Assembly: GCA_030015575.1 (NCBI GenBank)
Contig: JASDDO010000024.1
Location: forward strand, 42,742,114-42,806,113
Length of the DNA stretch: 64,000 nt
DNA from: Agapanthus africanus
Taxonomy: Eukaryota > Streptophyta > Magnoliopsida > Asparagales > Amaryllidaceae
Direction of reading: 5' to 3'
The notes under the pieces are model-generated. The model saw only the letters and a program-made list of their open reading frames with translations. It made no database searches and had not been told where the DNA came from. The position numbers and the translations under genes were made by a program. This document shows positions 44,110 through 56,486 of the stretch, piece by piece. Position 1 is the stretch's first letter, and each line of letters starts with the position of its first letter.

Positions 44110-47100
44110 TGTATCCACTCCTTAATGAGAGGGTATTTTGTATTTACTTTGATTCTCTTTACGATATGTATCTTGTATTCACTTTGAATTCATGAATAAA
44201 AGATATATATTTTTTTATCTCGTGCTTGCATGTAGCTCTGATGGATGTGGTCCATATGTAGTTTATCTTGATCTTCTTGCAAGGCAGCGATGGCTTAGGC
44301 GACAAGGTTAGAATTTGCCACCTAAGACTTTTTCAACTTTATGAGCCGTGAGGGTCTCATACAGATTTTTCTCCCTACGAGTCGAGAGGATCTCGTAGGT
44401 GTAATTTCTACTTAGGGGTCGTGAGGACTCTTAAGTATATTTTCTTGTGAGAGTCGTAAGGATCTCACAAGAGAACTTTCTTTTTATGGGTTGTTAGGTT
44501 TATGTGTTGATTTATTTCCGAGTCGAAGCATTGCATTACGACCGGGAAATCATAGGTTAATGTATTTCCAAGATGGAGCATTGCACCGGCAGGGGGTTAG
44601 GAGTTGACATGTATCCGAGTCGAAGCGTTGCTTTACGACAGGAAAGTCAGGGGTTGGTCAACACATAAACCTATATTTGTGTTGATTTTTTATCAATGAC
44701 TCATACTTAACCCAACCCAAACCCTAGCCCGTGCTTAATTCTCTACAATGGTTTGGTGAACCATGGTTGCATTATTCATCATATTAATCCATTCATTATT
44801 CATCACAAAATGATTCCCTTCTTCTTCTTCCTTGAGTTTCTTCTTGAAAAAGCTTTCTTTTGTGATGAAAGTGAGTGAGAAAAAGATTATAAATGAGAGC
44901 AAAAATCCTACTTCATCATCCTCATCTATCCTTGCCATTTAGATGAGGGTGTTCACATCATTTCATGAATGATAGCTTGTGTTAACGAAACTTCAAGGGA
45001 GATCATCTATGTTATCGAAGATCGGAAGCAAGGTTGCATCATTCTCTTCGTGAAGCCTCTCGAGAGTCCAGAACATGATGATCGCAGCGAAGGGACCTCA
45101 ACACGGAGCTTAAGAAGTGAAGGACCGGATCTACAAAGGTTGTAATCCCTCTCAGTTAGTGTTAAAGTGTTTAACATGCTTGTTTTCGCCTAAACCCTAG
45201 TTTAAAGATCCGGCTTCGGGTTGTTCGGCACGGCTAAATTTTTAATCGGGCATGGTTGATACCTCGTAGACCCTTATGCGCGTGCCCAGCAACCCTACAG
45301 TGGTATCAGAGCCAAGATAGAGCTTTAGGCGAAGTCTAGACCAAGTTTAAAGTCCGATCGAACCCGAGAACCCCAATAAAACCCCTTCTCTGTACATTTT
45401 TCAAAAATGTGATTTTTTCTGAATTAAAAATACTCAAAAAAATCAGCAGGGAATTACATGAGTTACTGTGAAGCACGTGCCTCTAACCCCTCTAAAGCGC
45501 CGCGGAACTGCGGCTGTACCATGGTAATGGCGGCGGTTCCGCGGCAAAAATGTTGCCTCTTGTTTTAAAATTTGCACAGTAACCTCTGTATGTGATTCAT
45601 GATTCTTCTGGGAATTTTTAATTTTACTCAAGTGTTGAGTTTTCTAGGGTTGTATTGGGGACTCGTTGATTCGATCGGATAATTTAACTTTGTTTAGTTT
45701 TTTCTCCGGATAATTTTAGAAACTGTTAAAAAGTTCGAACGGATATCAATAACTCACTTTTTCCCCAGTCGGAAAATTTTTCAAAAGTTGGGTTTTTTCT
45801 CGAGTTTAAGAACGTTCTAAGTCGTGTAAGTAACGCGGTGGACCCTCTAGAAGACAACAAACCTTAACTCGATTATGTGACCGTCTTGAACTGCCTCTAA
45901 ACCTTAGGGTTTGCGGCAGTACGGCGTGCCACATGTGAGGCGTTGGCTTGACCCTTCTATGGCTGGACCATTGGTACTGTGGCATGTGATGGATGTTTTT
46001 AAACTGATTTCAAGTGTTGAGATATATTGGGGAAATCTTGGGTGTTTGATTATTCGATCGGAAAGTTTAACATTGTCTATTTATCTGGAATGTGATACAA
46101 TATTTGGAATCCACAGGTAGTTATGAGATAACTGATTTGAATATTATAAACATAGCAGTTTAGTCTCAGATGATCGGTTGCCACGGGATTTTGATGCGAT
46201 CAAAAGTCCGTCGCAATCACGTAGCGTACGCAGATACTCGTCGGGTAAACTTAATAGACAGCCACGCCCCATAGCCCCGACCAAGTGACGGTAGGAGAAC
46301 CCCCATCGCCAAAAGCATCCGTTCGGGTGCTCGCGGCAGCGGTGTTCCGCCTTAGTGCACTTCGTCGACGGCATCCGGGGGTGCGGCCGTCTACTAAAGT
46401 TTGCGACGAGCATTCGATCAGGATGTCGGGAATCTTGTTGAATTGCCCGACTTGATATTGAAAAGTGTTTTCGACAATGAGACTAAAATGCGTGGTTTAT
46501 AATTGTTAGGCATGCGATGTCTAAGGAATTCATTTGGTTAGGCATGCGATGTCTAAGAAGGTTGTGGATTCCAACTGTTGTAGTTTTACACTTTCTTTTC
46601 TGTGACCGTAAGCGTAGTATGTGGTGTATCGCCGGCTTCGTTGCTATACATCAACGACAATCGGGATACGCATACTTGCTTACGTTGATGATATGAGATA
46701 TTATGTGTTGCTGTGATATGTTATATTGGATCGTCGCGTTTTGAATAGCCGGGGGTTTTTATATGAGATGAGAGTTTTTTCTTTTTCATTCATGTAAAAT
46801 TCATTTATATGTAATATTCTTTTATTGGGGCACTTCCGGGCTGAGGATGATGTCACCATTGTATATTATTTACTTTTCCGCATTAGGTAGACCCAAGGCG
46901 GGGAGCACAAGTAACTGGGTTCTAGGGTTCAGTGGGAGACCATCTCGAGGAGTCGAGACCGGGTCTCCTAACCCTAGAATTGGCAGAGTTGCTTGCCGCT
47001 CTCGTAGGGGTCTAGGGATGTGGGTTTGGCTATTCATCGCGACCGTGGAATCTGTGTTTTATACAGGCTCGTATTGAAAACACGGACGTCCTAGTATATC

Positions 47101-49988
47101 CAATATTTCATATATGATCTTCTGCTGCAATGTTCTGTGATGAGATCATATTACTGCCTGAGATGAATGTTTATATTATATATATGAGATATATGTTATA
47201 TTGCAGATTTCGTTTCAAATGTGATGCTTGTGAAGCATAATAAAATGGGACTTCATTAATGAGATTAATGAAACTAAAAGAAACCTAAAGATGTTGTAGA
47301 AACTTGTTTAAAAACTGGTAGCTCTAGTTCTTGCTTTGCATAGCGGTGTTCCTTGTAAAACATCCAGCACCTTATTCGATAAGGAAAGAGCCGAGATCCC
47401 TTCACCGGGAGTGACCTCTTTAGTGAAACTAGAAGATGCTACAAACTCGGTTTGTCTGTTGATTGCTTCTATAGTTCTTGCTTTGCACAGCGGTATTTGT
47501 GAAATATCCTGCACCTTATTCGATGAGGAAAGGGCCGACGATCCCTTCACCGGGAGTGACCCCTTTAGCAAAACTAGAAAAGCCTAAAAAACACTCCATT
47601 TAAAATCACTAGATTCTACAACGATATCAAGTTCATTACGCAAAGGGTTTTCTTAAAAACCTGTCGTAGCCCTCCGTCATTTCAGATAAGTACTACTTAG
47701 TATTCATGCTATGGTAGTTTGGCCTTCGTCAAGGCGTAGTGTACGGTAGCTAACTAGTGCTTATCTGCTAGCATACGATGCGATTGGATTAGGGTATTCG
47801 TACGGCGTAGTTTGGCCTTCGTCAAGGGTCTTACGGGTGGGTTTAATTCAATCAAGAAATGAACGGGTTGAATGTGACTAGCGGATTATGGGTAGTTTGG
47901 CCTTCGTCAAGGTCATAGGACGCTAGGGGTAAAATATTATTGGGAATTTCAAGTGTTGAAATTTGCAATGAGATTGCATACCTTCTATGAGATAGTTGGA
48001 TCCCGATACCCGCTGCGAGTAAGAGTTACTCCTGGGAGAGTTTTACACATTACAATTAGCCGATCAAGTAGGTGTCTAGAAAGGTGTTAACGGGGTTACG
48101 CCTCTGGGAAAACGAGGTTTACTTTAATTAGGTCCGTGCGAAAGCACGGGGAACCTCCCTCAAAGTACCGACACTGGCCTGGCTGAAAGATTGGCGAACT
48201 TGTAGCGTGTAATTAATCCCGGCTAGTCTTTCCTTTTAGGGTTTGAAGAAAGATTTGATTAAAACAGTGGTAGACATCCTGATTAGATATATTAGATAAC
48301 CAATCTAATCTTGCAAGACATACGCTGAGTGTTTTCTTCTCTCCCTCTCTAGGTAGCGACCATATCACGCCTTAATCAAGATAATAATACGGATATATTG
48401 ACCGAACCCGCTTGTTATACTGAGCTGGGGAACGTTGGTCCCGCTCCAACTTATAAATGCTATAAGACAGAGCAGGAAATTGGGGAATACCAGATTTCCC
48501 GTGCCGCCCAATCGAAGAAAGTGCATGTTGATGCATCATCTTCGGGTGTGTTCATTACAGAGAACTGTTTCTCAGTATCTTTTACGTCCTGGGTATGTGA
48601 TACCGGATCAGGATCAACACTTGATCCGACAATATTGATGCATCAGTTTCGGGTGTGTTCATTACAGAAAGCTTTCTTTTAGTGAGCTAATATTAGTTAA
48701 TGTAATTTAATATATCATATATATTATTATACATTAAATTATCGAATCAACACTTGATCCGACAATCCGGCTATATCGCATATAACCGACTAATATTTAT
48801 CCGTACCGATTCATCGAATCAACATTTGATCCGATGACCAGGCTGATATCAAATATTGCGAGAATAGAATACGGTATCTCATATCGCATTATTCTCGGTC
48901 CCGCACATATCACATATATTCCCCTACTCCATTTTGCTTGAGCCAAGAAACCTCTGTGTAGGACTCCAAAGAATCGTCAATACGCCGGCAGTAGGTGATG
49001 ATCATATCAAACACCCACAAGCTGCAAGCGGTCAGCTAAACGTAACAGCCATCCAGGTATTGAGCACTCAGAAGATCAACAAGCAAGCCTGTACATTCTC
49101 CTGTGAATCCAAACAGTAACACTCCCGTACAGTCCGGTCTCGTCGTCTGATATGTCGCATATCTCGCCTAGGGGTGGTAAACGTCAGACCCCAGTAGCTC
49201 GATAAGTCGTGTCGATATGAGGTCTATAACATTTCAAGAAACTACTGATAACACTTACCAGTAGATCTCAGCAACCCTGGCCAGGGATTTCCGGTTATAG
49301 CCAATCGAACAAAGCACAACATCAACTCCCTATACCGGGAGAGATGAATCCCCTCCTATCGCTCATTGCCTCCATGTGATTCGGGACTGTACCCAAAAGC
49401 CACCTTTTTGCACGCCCTCTTGGACGTGGTATGATGGAAATCAAAGCACAGTGGGAATCACACAAGACTCTATTTTGATCTCGGGTCAACAGACTACTCT
49501 GTACCAGTGTCACCGGAGAACTGCCATCTGACGTGAGGTATAATACCATCTGGGAGTTCTCGGCGAGTCCGTCCAGTGTACCCAGTCTCCACTGAGCACC
49601 CGTACACCATCCTTGATGTCAAACACCGATGGATATGGGATCATCCATCGCCCATCATATGTGTCAAGATGCGTATACGCTAGTCTACTCTGGTGTATCG
49701 ATGCCCTGTCTTGATACACCCTCGACCAGGAACAGTTATAGGATGTACTCGTCGACTACCGTGGCCCCACTAGTATGATCTCATCATAGTCCCAGTAGTT
49801 GAGTACATATCCTAAGGGTTTTATCAACATGTAACATAGAGACAATCAGAGTACATGTTAAGATAAAGTACAACCAGATAGCATACTATCATGTCGAGCA
49901 AGAAAATCCTCCCTATATATGTCCAAGCATCCATTACAATATACATCGTATGTACAGTAAAGGCCTCTAGGGCATACATATAACTAAC
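44110..49988. repeat. Tandem array unit 2 (5879 bp)
   Basis: Same structure as unit 1: Tat hairpins 44341-44470, copia LTR end at 45299, primer site TGGTATCAGAGCC at 45301-45313, 147-bp duplication at about 47326-47580, protease DTGSGS near 48599, inverted LTR piece to about 49985. Scattered single-base differences and small indels relative to unit 1. The same remnants are not coding here. Confidence 0.92.
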
Positions 49989-52900
49989 TGTATCCACTCC
50001 TGAATGAGAGGGTATTTTGTATTTACTTTGATTCTCTTTACGATATGTATCTTGTATTCACTTTGAATTCATGAATAAAAGACATATATTTTTTTATCTC
50101 GTGCTTGCATGTAGCTCTGATGGATGTGGTCCATATGTAGTTTATCTTGATCTTCTTGCAAGGCGGCGATGGCTTAGGCGACAAGGTTAGGATTTGCCAC
50201 CTAAGACTTTTTCAACTTTATGAGCCGTGAGGGTCTCATACAGATTTTTCTCCCTACGAGTCGAGAGGATCTCGTAGGTGTAATTTCTACTTAGGGGTCG
50301 TGAGGACTCTTAAGTATATTTTCTTGTGAGAGTCGTAAGGATCTCACAAGAGAACTTTCTTTTTATGGGTTGTTAGGTTTATGTGTTGATTTATTTCCGA
50401 GTCGAAGCATTGCATTACGACCGGGGAATCATAGGTTAATGTATTTCCAAGATGGAGCATTGCACCGGCAGGGGGTTAGGAGTTGACATGTATCCGAGTC
50501 GAAGCATTGCTTTACGACAGGAAAGTCAGGGGTTGGTCAACACATAAACCTATATTGGTGTTGAGTTTTTATCTATGACTCATACTTAACCCAACCCAAA
50601 CCCTAGCCCTTGGTTAATTCTCTACAATGGTTTGGTCAACCATGGTTGCATTATTCATCATATTAATCCATTCATTATTCATCACAAAATGATTCCCTTC
50701 TTCTTCTTCCTTGAGTTTCTTCTTGAAAAAGCTTTCTTTTGTGATGAAAGTGAGTGAGAAAAAGATTATAAATGAGAGCAAAAATCCCACTTCATCATCC
50801 TCATCTATCCTTGCCATTTAGATGAGGGTGTTCACATCATTTCATGAGTGATAGCTTATGTTAACGAAACTTCAAGGTAGATCATCTATGTTATCGAAGA
50901 TCGAAAGCAAGGTTGCATCATTCTCTTCGTGAAGCCTCTCGAGAGTCCAGAACATGATGATCGCAGCGAAGGGACCTCAACACGGAGCTTAAGAAGTGAA
51001 GGACCGGATCTACAAAGGTTGTAATCTCTCTCACTTAGTGTTAAAGTGTTTAACATGCTTGTTTTCGCCTAAACCCTAGTTTAAAGATCCGGCTTCGGGT
51101 TGTTCGGCACGGCTAAATTTTTAATCGGGCATGGTTGATACCTCGTAGACCCTTGTGCGCGTGCCCAGCAACTCTACAGTGGTATCAGAGCTAAGATAGA
51201 GCTTTAGGCGAAGTCTAGACGAAGTTTAAAGTCCGATCGAACCCGAGAACCCCGTTAAAACCCCTTCTCTGTACATTTTTCAAAAATGTGATTTTTTCTG
51301 AATTAAAAATACTCAAAAAAATCAGCAGGGAATTACATGAGTAACTGTGAAGCACGTGCCTCTAACCCCTCTAAAGCGCCGCGGAACCGCGGCCGTACCA
51401 TGATATTAGCGGCGGTTCCGCGGCCAAAATGTTGCCTCTTGTTTTAAAATTTGCACAGTAACCTCCGTATGTGATTCCTGATTCTTCTGGGAATTTTTAA
51501 TTTTACTCAAGTGTTGAGTTTTCTAGGGTTGTATTGGGGACTCGTTGATTCGATCGGATAATTTAACTTTGTTTAGTTTTTTTTCCGGATAATTTTAGAA
51601 ACTGTTAAAAAGTTCGAACGGATATCAATAACTAACTTTTTCCCCAGTCGAAATTTTTTTCAAAAGTTGGGTTTTTTCTCGAGTTTAAGAACGTTCTAAG
51701 TCGTGCAAGTAACGCGGTGGACCCTCTAGAAAACAACAAACCTTAACTCGATTATGTGACCGTCTTGAACTGCCTCTAAATCTTAGGGTTTGCGGCAGTA
51801 CGGCGTGCCACATGTGAGGCGTTGGCTTGACCCTTCTACGGCTGGACCATTGGTACTGTGGCTTGTGATGGATGTTTTTAAATTGATTTCAAGTGTTGAG
51901 ATATATTGGGGAAATCTTGGGTGTTTGATTATTCGATCGGAAAGTTTAACATTGTCTATTTATCTGGAATGTGATACAATATTTGGAATCCACAGGTAGT
52001 TATGAGATAACTGATTTGAATATTATAAACACAGCAGTTTAGTCTCAGATGATCGGTTGCCACGGGATTTTGATGCGATCAAAAGTCCGTCGCAATCACG
52101 TAGCGTACGCGGATACTCGTCGGGTAAACTTAATAGACAGCCACGCCCCATAGCCCCGACCAAGTGACTGTAGGAGAACCCCATCGCCAAAAGCATCCGT
52201 TCGGGTGCTCGCGGCAGCGGTGTTCCGCCTTAGTGCACTTCGTCGACGGCATCCGGGGGTGCAGCCATCTACTAAAGTTTGCGACGAGCATTCGATCAGG
52301 ATGTCGGGAATCTTGTTGAATTGCCCGACTTGATATTGAAAAGAGTTTTCGACAATGAGACTAAAATGCGGGGTTTATAATTGTTAGGCATGCGATGTCT
52401 AAGGAATTCATTTGGTTAGGCATGCGATGTCTAAGAAGGTTGTGGATTCCAACTGTTGTAGTTTTACACTTTCTTTTCTGTGACCGTAAGCGTAGTATGT
52501 GGTGTATCGCCGGCTTCGTTGCTATACATCAACGACAATCGGGATACGCATACTTGCTTACGTTGATGATATGTGATATTATGTGTTGCTGTGATATGTT
52601 ATATTGGATCGTCGCGTTTTGAATAGCCGGGGGTTTTTATGTGAGATGAGAGTTTTTTCTTTTTCATTCATGTAAAATTCATTTGTTTGTAATATTCTTT
52701 AATTGGGGCACTTCCGAGCTGAGGATGATGTCACCATTGTACATTATTTACTTTTCCGCATTAGGTAGACCCAAGACGGGGAGCACAAGTAACCGAGTTC
52801 TAGGGTCCAGTGGGAGACCATCTCGAGGAGTCGAGACCGGGTCTCCTAACCCTAGAATTGGCAGAGTTGCTTGCCGCTCTCGTAGGGGTCTAGGGATGTG

Positions 52901-54739
52901 GGTTTGGCTATTCATCGCGACCGTGGAATCCGTGTTTTATACAGGCTCGTATTGAAAACACGGACGTCCTAGTATATCCAATATTTCATATATGTTCTTC
53001 TGCTGCAATGTTCTGTGATGAGATCATATTACTGCCTGAGATGAATGTTTATATTATATTTATGAGATATATGTTATATTGCAGATTTCGTTTCAAATGT
53101 GATGCTTGTGAAGCATAATAAAATGGGACTTCATTAATGAGATTAATGAAACTAAAAGAAACCTAAAGATGTTGTAGAAACTTGTTTAAAAACTGGTAGT
53201 TCTAGTTCTTACTTTGCATAGCGGTGTTCCTTGTATAACATCCAGCACCTTATTCGATAAGGAAAGAGCCGAGATCCCTTCACCGTGAGTGACCTCTTTA
53301 GTGAAACTAGCAGATGCTACAAACTCGGTTTGTCTGTTGATTGCTTCTATATTTCTTGCTTTGCACGGCGGTATTTGTGAAATATCCTGCACCTTATTCG
53401 ATGAGGAAAGGGCCGACGATCCCTTCACCGGGAGTGACCCCTTTAGCAAAACTAGAAAAGCCTCAAAAACACTCCATTTAAAATCACTCGATTCTACAAC
53501 GATATCAAGTTCATTACGCAAAGAGTTTTCTTAAAAACCTGTCGTAGCCCTCCGTCATTTCAGATAAGTACTACTTAGTATTCATGCTGCGGTAGTTTGG
53601 CCTTCGTCAAGGCGTAGTGTACGGTAGCTAACTAGTGCTTATCTGCTAGCATACGATGCGATTGGATTAGGGTATTCGTACGGCGTAGTTTGGCCTTCGT
53701 CAAGGGTCATGCGGGTGGGTTTAATTCAATCAAGAAATAAACGGGTTGAAAGTGACTAGCGGACTATGGGTAGTTTGGCCTTCGTCAAGGTCATTGGACA
53801 TTAGGGGTAAAATATTATTGGGAATTTCATGTGTTGAAATTTGCAATGAGATTGCATACCTTCTATGAGATAGTTGGATCCCGATACCCGCTGCGAGTAA
53901 GAGTTACTCCTGGGAGAGTTTTACACATTACAATTAGCCGATCAAGTAGGTGTCTAGAAAGGTGTTAACGGGGTTACGCCTCTGGGAAAACGAGGTTTAC
54001 TTTAATTAGGTCCGTGCGAAAGCACGGGGAACCTCCCTCAAAGTACCGACACTGGCCTGGCTGAATGATTGGCGAACTTGTAGCGTGTAATTAATCCCGG
54101 CTAGTCTTTCCTTTTAGGGTTTGAAGATAGATTTGATTAAAACAGTGGGAGACATCCTGATTAGATATATTAGATAACCAATCTAATCTTGCAAGAGCAT
54201 ACGCTGAGTGTTTTCTTCTCTCTCTCCAGGTAGCGACCATATCACGCCTTAATAAAGATAATAATACGGATATATTGACCGAACCTGCTTGTTATACTGA
54301 GCTGGGGAACGTTGGTCCCGCTCCAACTTATAAATGTTATATGACAGAGCAGGAAATTGGGGAATACCAGATTTCCCGTGCCGCCCAAACGAAGAAAGTG
54401 CATGTTGATGCATCATCTTCGGGTGTGTTCATTACAGAGAACTGTTTCTCAGTATCCTTTACGTCCTGGGTATGTGATACCGGATCAGGATCAACACTTG
54501 ATCCGACAATGTTGATGCATCATCTTCGGGTGTGTTCATTACAGAAAGCTTTCGTTTAGTGAGCTAATATTAGTTAATGTAATTTAATATATCATATATA
54601 TTATTATACATTAAATTATCAAATCAACACTTGATCCGACAATCCGGCTATATCGCATATAACCGACTAATATTTATCCGTACCGATTCATCGAATCAAC
54701 ATTTTATCCGATGACCCGGCTGATATCAAATATCGCGAG
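49989..54739. repeat. Tandem array unit 3 (truncated, 4751 bp)
   Basis: Same start and order; primer site at 51180-51192 has C to T at its last base (TGGTATCAGAGCT). The unit breaks off inside the inverted LTR at 54739 (after ATATCGCGAGAA), where unrelated Tat 3' sequence begins; about 1.13 kb of the unit is missing. Confidence 0.92.
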
Positions 54740-55484
54740 AAGTGGCCGTCGAGATTTAGAACTAGGGACTTTTCCATGGCTCCGCTTCGTTGCAACCTTG
54801 AGGTCGGTTGTTGACGTTGCGTATGCATCCTGCTGGAGTTGAAAAGGAACGCCGTGTTGGTATTCTGGTATGCAGATATTGCCGCTGAGACCTGACTCTC
54901 CCTTTGGTAGAGCTTGTTAGGACATGTGTTTCCTTTTTCATTTATGCCTATGGATTGTATACAGGGGTCGGTATGGACTTTCCTGCTGGGAAAAAGTTTC
55001 ATTTTTTTTCTTTCCGCGACGCTCTATCATTTCAGCTTTTTATATCGCGAAAGTCACGATTGCCCAATCATTTCGGCTATTTTTCACGGTGCCCAATCAT
55101 TTCGGCTATTTTTCTTTTTACTCACTGCTTTTTATTGCGAATTGCCCAATCATTTCAGCTATTTTTGTATGCATATATTTTACTTGCTGATTTTGTTGCA
55201 AGTTGCCCTATCATTTCGGCATATGGATTTCTTTTACTTGCTGATTTTGTTGCAAGTATGGAACTTGGAACCTGATGCCAATCTTAGCATCAGCATCGCT
55301 GCGACTAGAATATTGCCATGAGCGAATCATCATTTGCCGTGAAAGGACTTGGAATTTGATACCGATTTAAGCATCAGCATTGCTACCACTGGGACATTTC
55401 CAGGAGCGAATCATCATTTGCCTATGTCGATTCGAACAAAGGTGGCTTAGCAAACAGGGTTAGGATCCTGTCGACTAAAGCTTT

Positions 55485-56005
55485 TGACTTCATGAGCCTT
55501 AAGGGTCTCATAAAGGTGTTTCTCCCTACGAGTCGTGAGGATCTCATAGATGTATGTTCTCCTAAGAAGTCGTGGGGACTTCTAAGTGATGTATTCTCTT
55601 GTAATTCGTAAGGATCTTACAAGAGTGTTTTCTCGTTATAAATCGAGAGGACTTATAGGGGTCGTTCACCAAATAAGGGGATTTCACGTCATTGGCGGAA
55701 CTTGGAGGGGGAGACGTTTATTTGTGCCCGTGGATTGTATACAAGGGTCAACATTGAACCGCTTGTAGGGCAAATTGGGGTGTATGATGGCTTAAGAACA
55801 GGTTCAGATCTCTGTAGCTTAAATCTTTTGAATCCTACGAGCCGTGAGGGTCTCATAAGAAGGTTCTCCTTACGAGTCGTGAGGATCTCATAAGTGTAAT
55901 TTCTTCTTAAGAATCGTGAGGATTCTTAAGTGTGTTGCTCCCTTATGAGTCGTAAGGATCTCACGCAGGTATTTTCTCCTTACAAGGTCAAAAGGGCCTT
56001 GCAAG
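55485..56005 (+). repeat. Constant-loop hairpin series, Tat 3' region (second set)
   Basis: Hairpins include 55835-55858, 55869-55894 (stem arms CTTACGAG and CTCATAAG), 55906-55930 (CTTAAGAA and TTCTTAAG), 55942-55965 (CTTATGAG and CTCACG) and 55979-56005 (CTTACAAGG and CCTTGCAAG). An earlier set near 55530-55650 has arms CTAAGAAG/CTTCTAAG and CTTGTAA/TTACAAG. Loops are close to TCGTGAGGAT in all but the last. Confidence 0.85.
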
Positions 56006-56159
56006 TGTCTTTTAACGAGATTGCGCCCTTTCGGGTTTTCACAAACTCACCGGTAGCCCTGCAGTTTTTACTCATGGAGCCCTTTCAGGTTTTCATCCGT
56101 GCTCATTTCGCTTACGGGCGTACCTTTTTTTTGCCGCATCAGCCTAAGGATGCTGCGGT

Positions 56160-56385
56160 TCGTAATAGTTTAAGGACGTTACGGTCCGTAGTTAGTTTTA
56201 GGACATCTCGGTCCGTTGTTAGTTTTAGGACATCTTGGTCCGTCGTTAGTTTTAAGACGTTGCGGTCCGTCGTTAGTTTTAGGACATTGCGGTCCGTCGT
56301 TAGTTTTAGGACATCTCGGCCCGTTGTTAGTTTTAGGACATCTCGGTCCGTTGTTAGTTTTAGGACATCTCGGTCCATATCCTTG
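56160..56385. repeat. 27-bp tandem repeat next to integrase of element B
   Basis: About eight units of 27 bases (GTTAGTTTTAGGACATCTCG followed by GTCCGTC or GTCCGTT). The GGAC and GTCC arms of the leader array are kept. The reverse strand is open through it as a nine-residue peptide repeat (LKLTTDRDV), an effect of the 27-base period. Confidence 0.92.
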
Positions 56386-56486
56386 GAGGCGAGGTTTCGC
56401 TGGGCACTACTTATAGAGTTTGGACTCAGGAAGATAGCGAGCGGACATAGACGTCGTCATCTATCATTAACCTGGTTCGTGACTCG

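Larger units (their letters stand above)
54740..56486 (-). other. 3' untranslated region of Tat element B, built of short repeats
   Basis: It lies directly downstream of B's integrase on the - strand. Contents: a fivefold motif GCCCAATCATTTCGGCTATT (55024-55230), two 80-base direct repeats (55259-55422; marker GCGAATCATCATTTGCC), two sets of constant-loop hairpins (55485-55650 and 55832-56005), two copies of the GTGGATTGTATAC block (about 54950 and 55728) also found in the leader, and a 27-base tandem array (56160-56385). No convincing gene. Confidence 0.6.

Noticed and set aside
38467-56005. CRISPR-like array from regular hairpin repeats
   Set aside because: Plant nuclear context; the varying parts are the two complementary stem arms, not unique spacers, and no cas gene exists.
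56139-56378. Open frame with nine-residue repeat LKLTTDRDV (- strand)
   Set aside because: It is the product of a 27-base tandem repeat; no start context or flanking coding sequence supports a protein.
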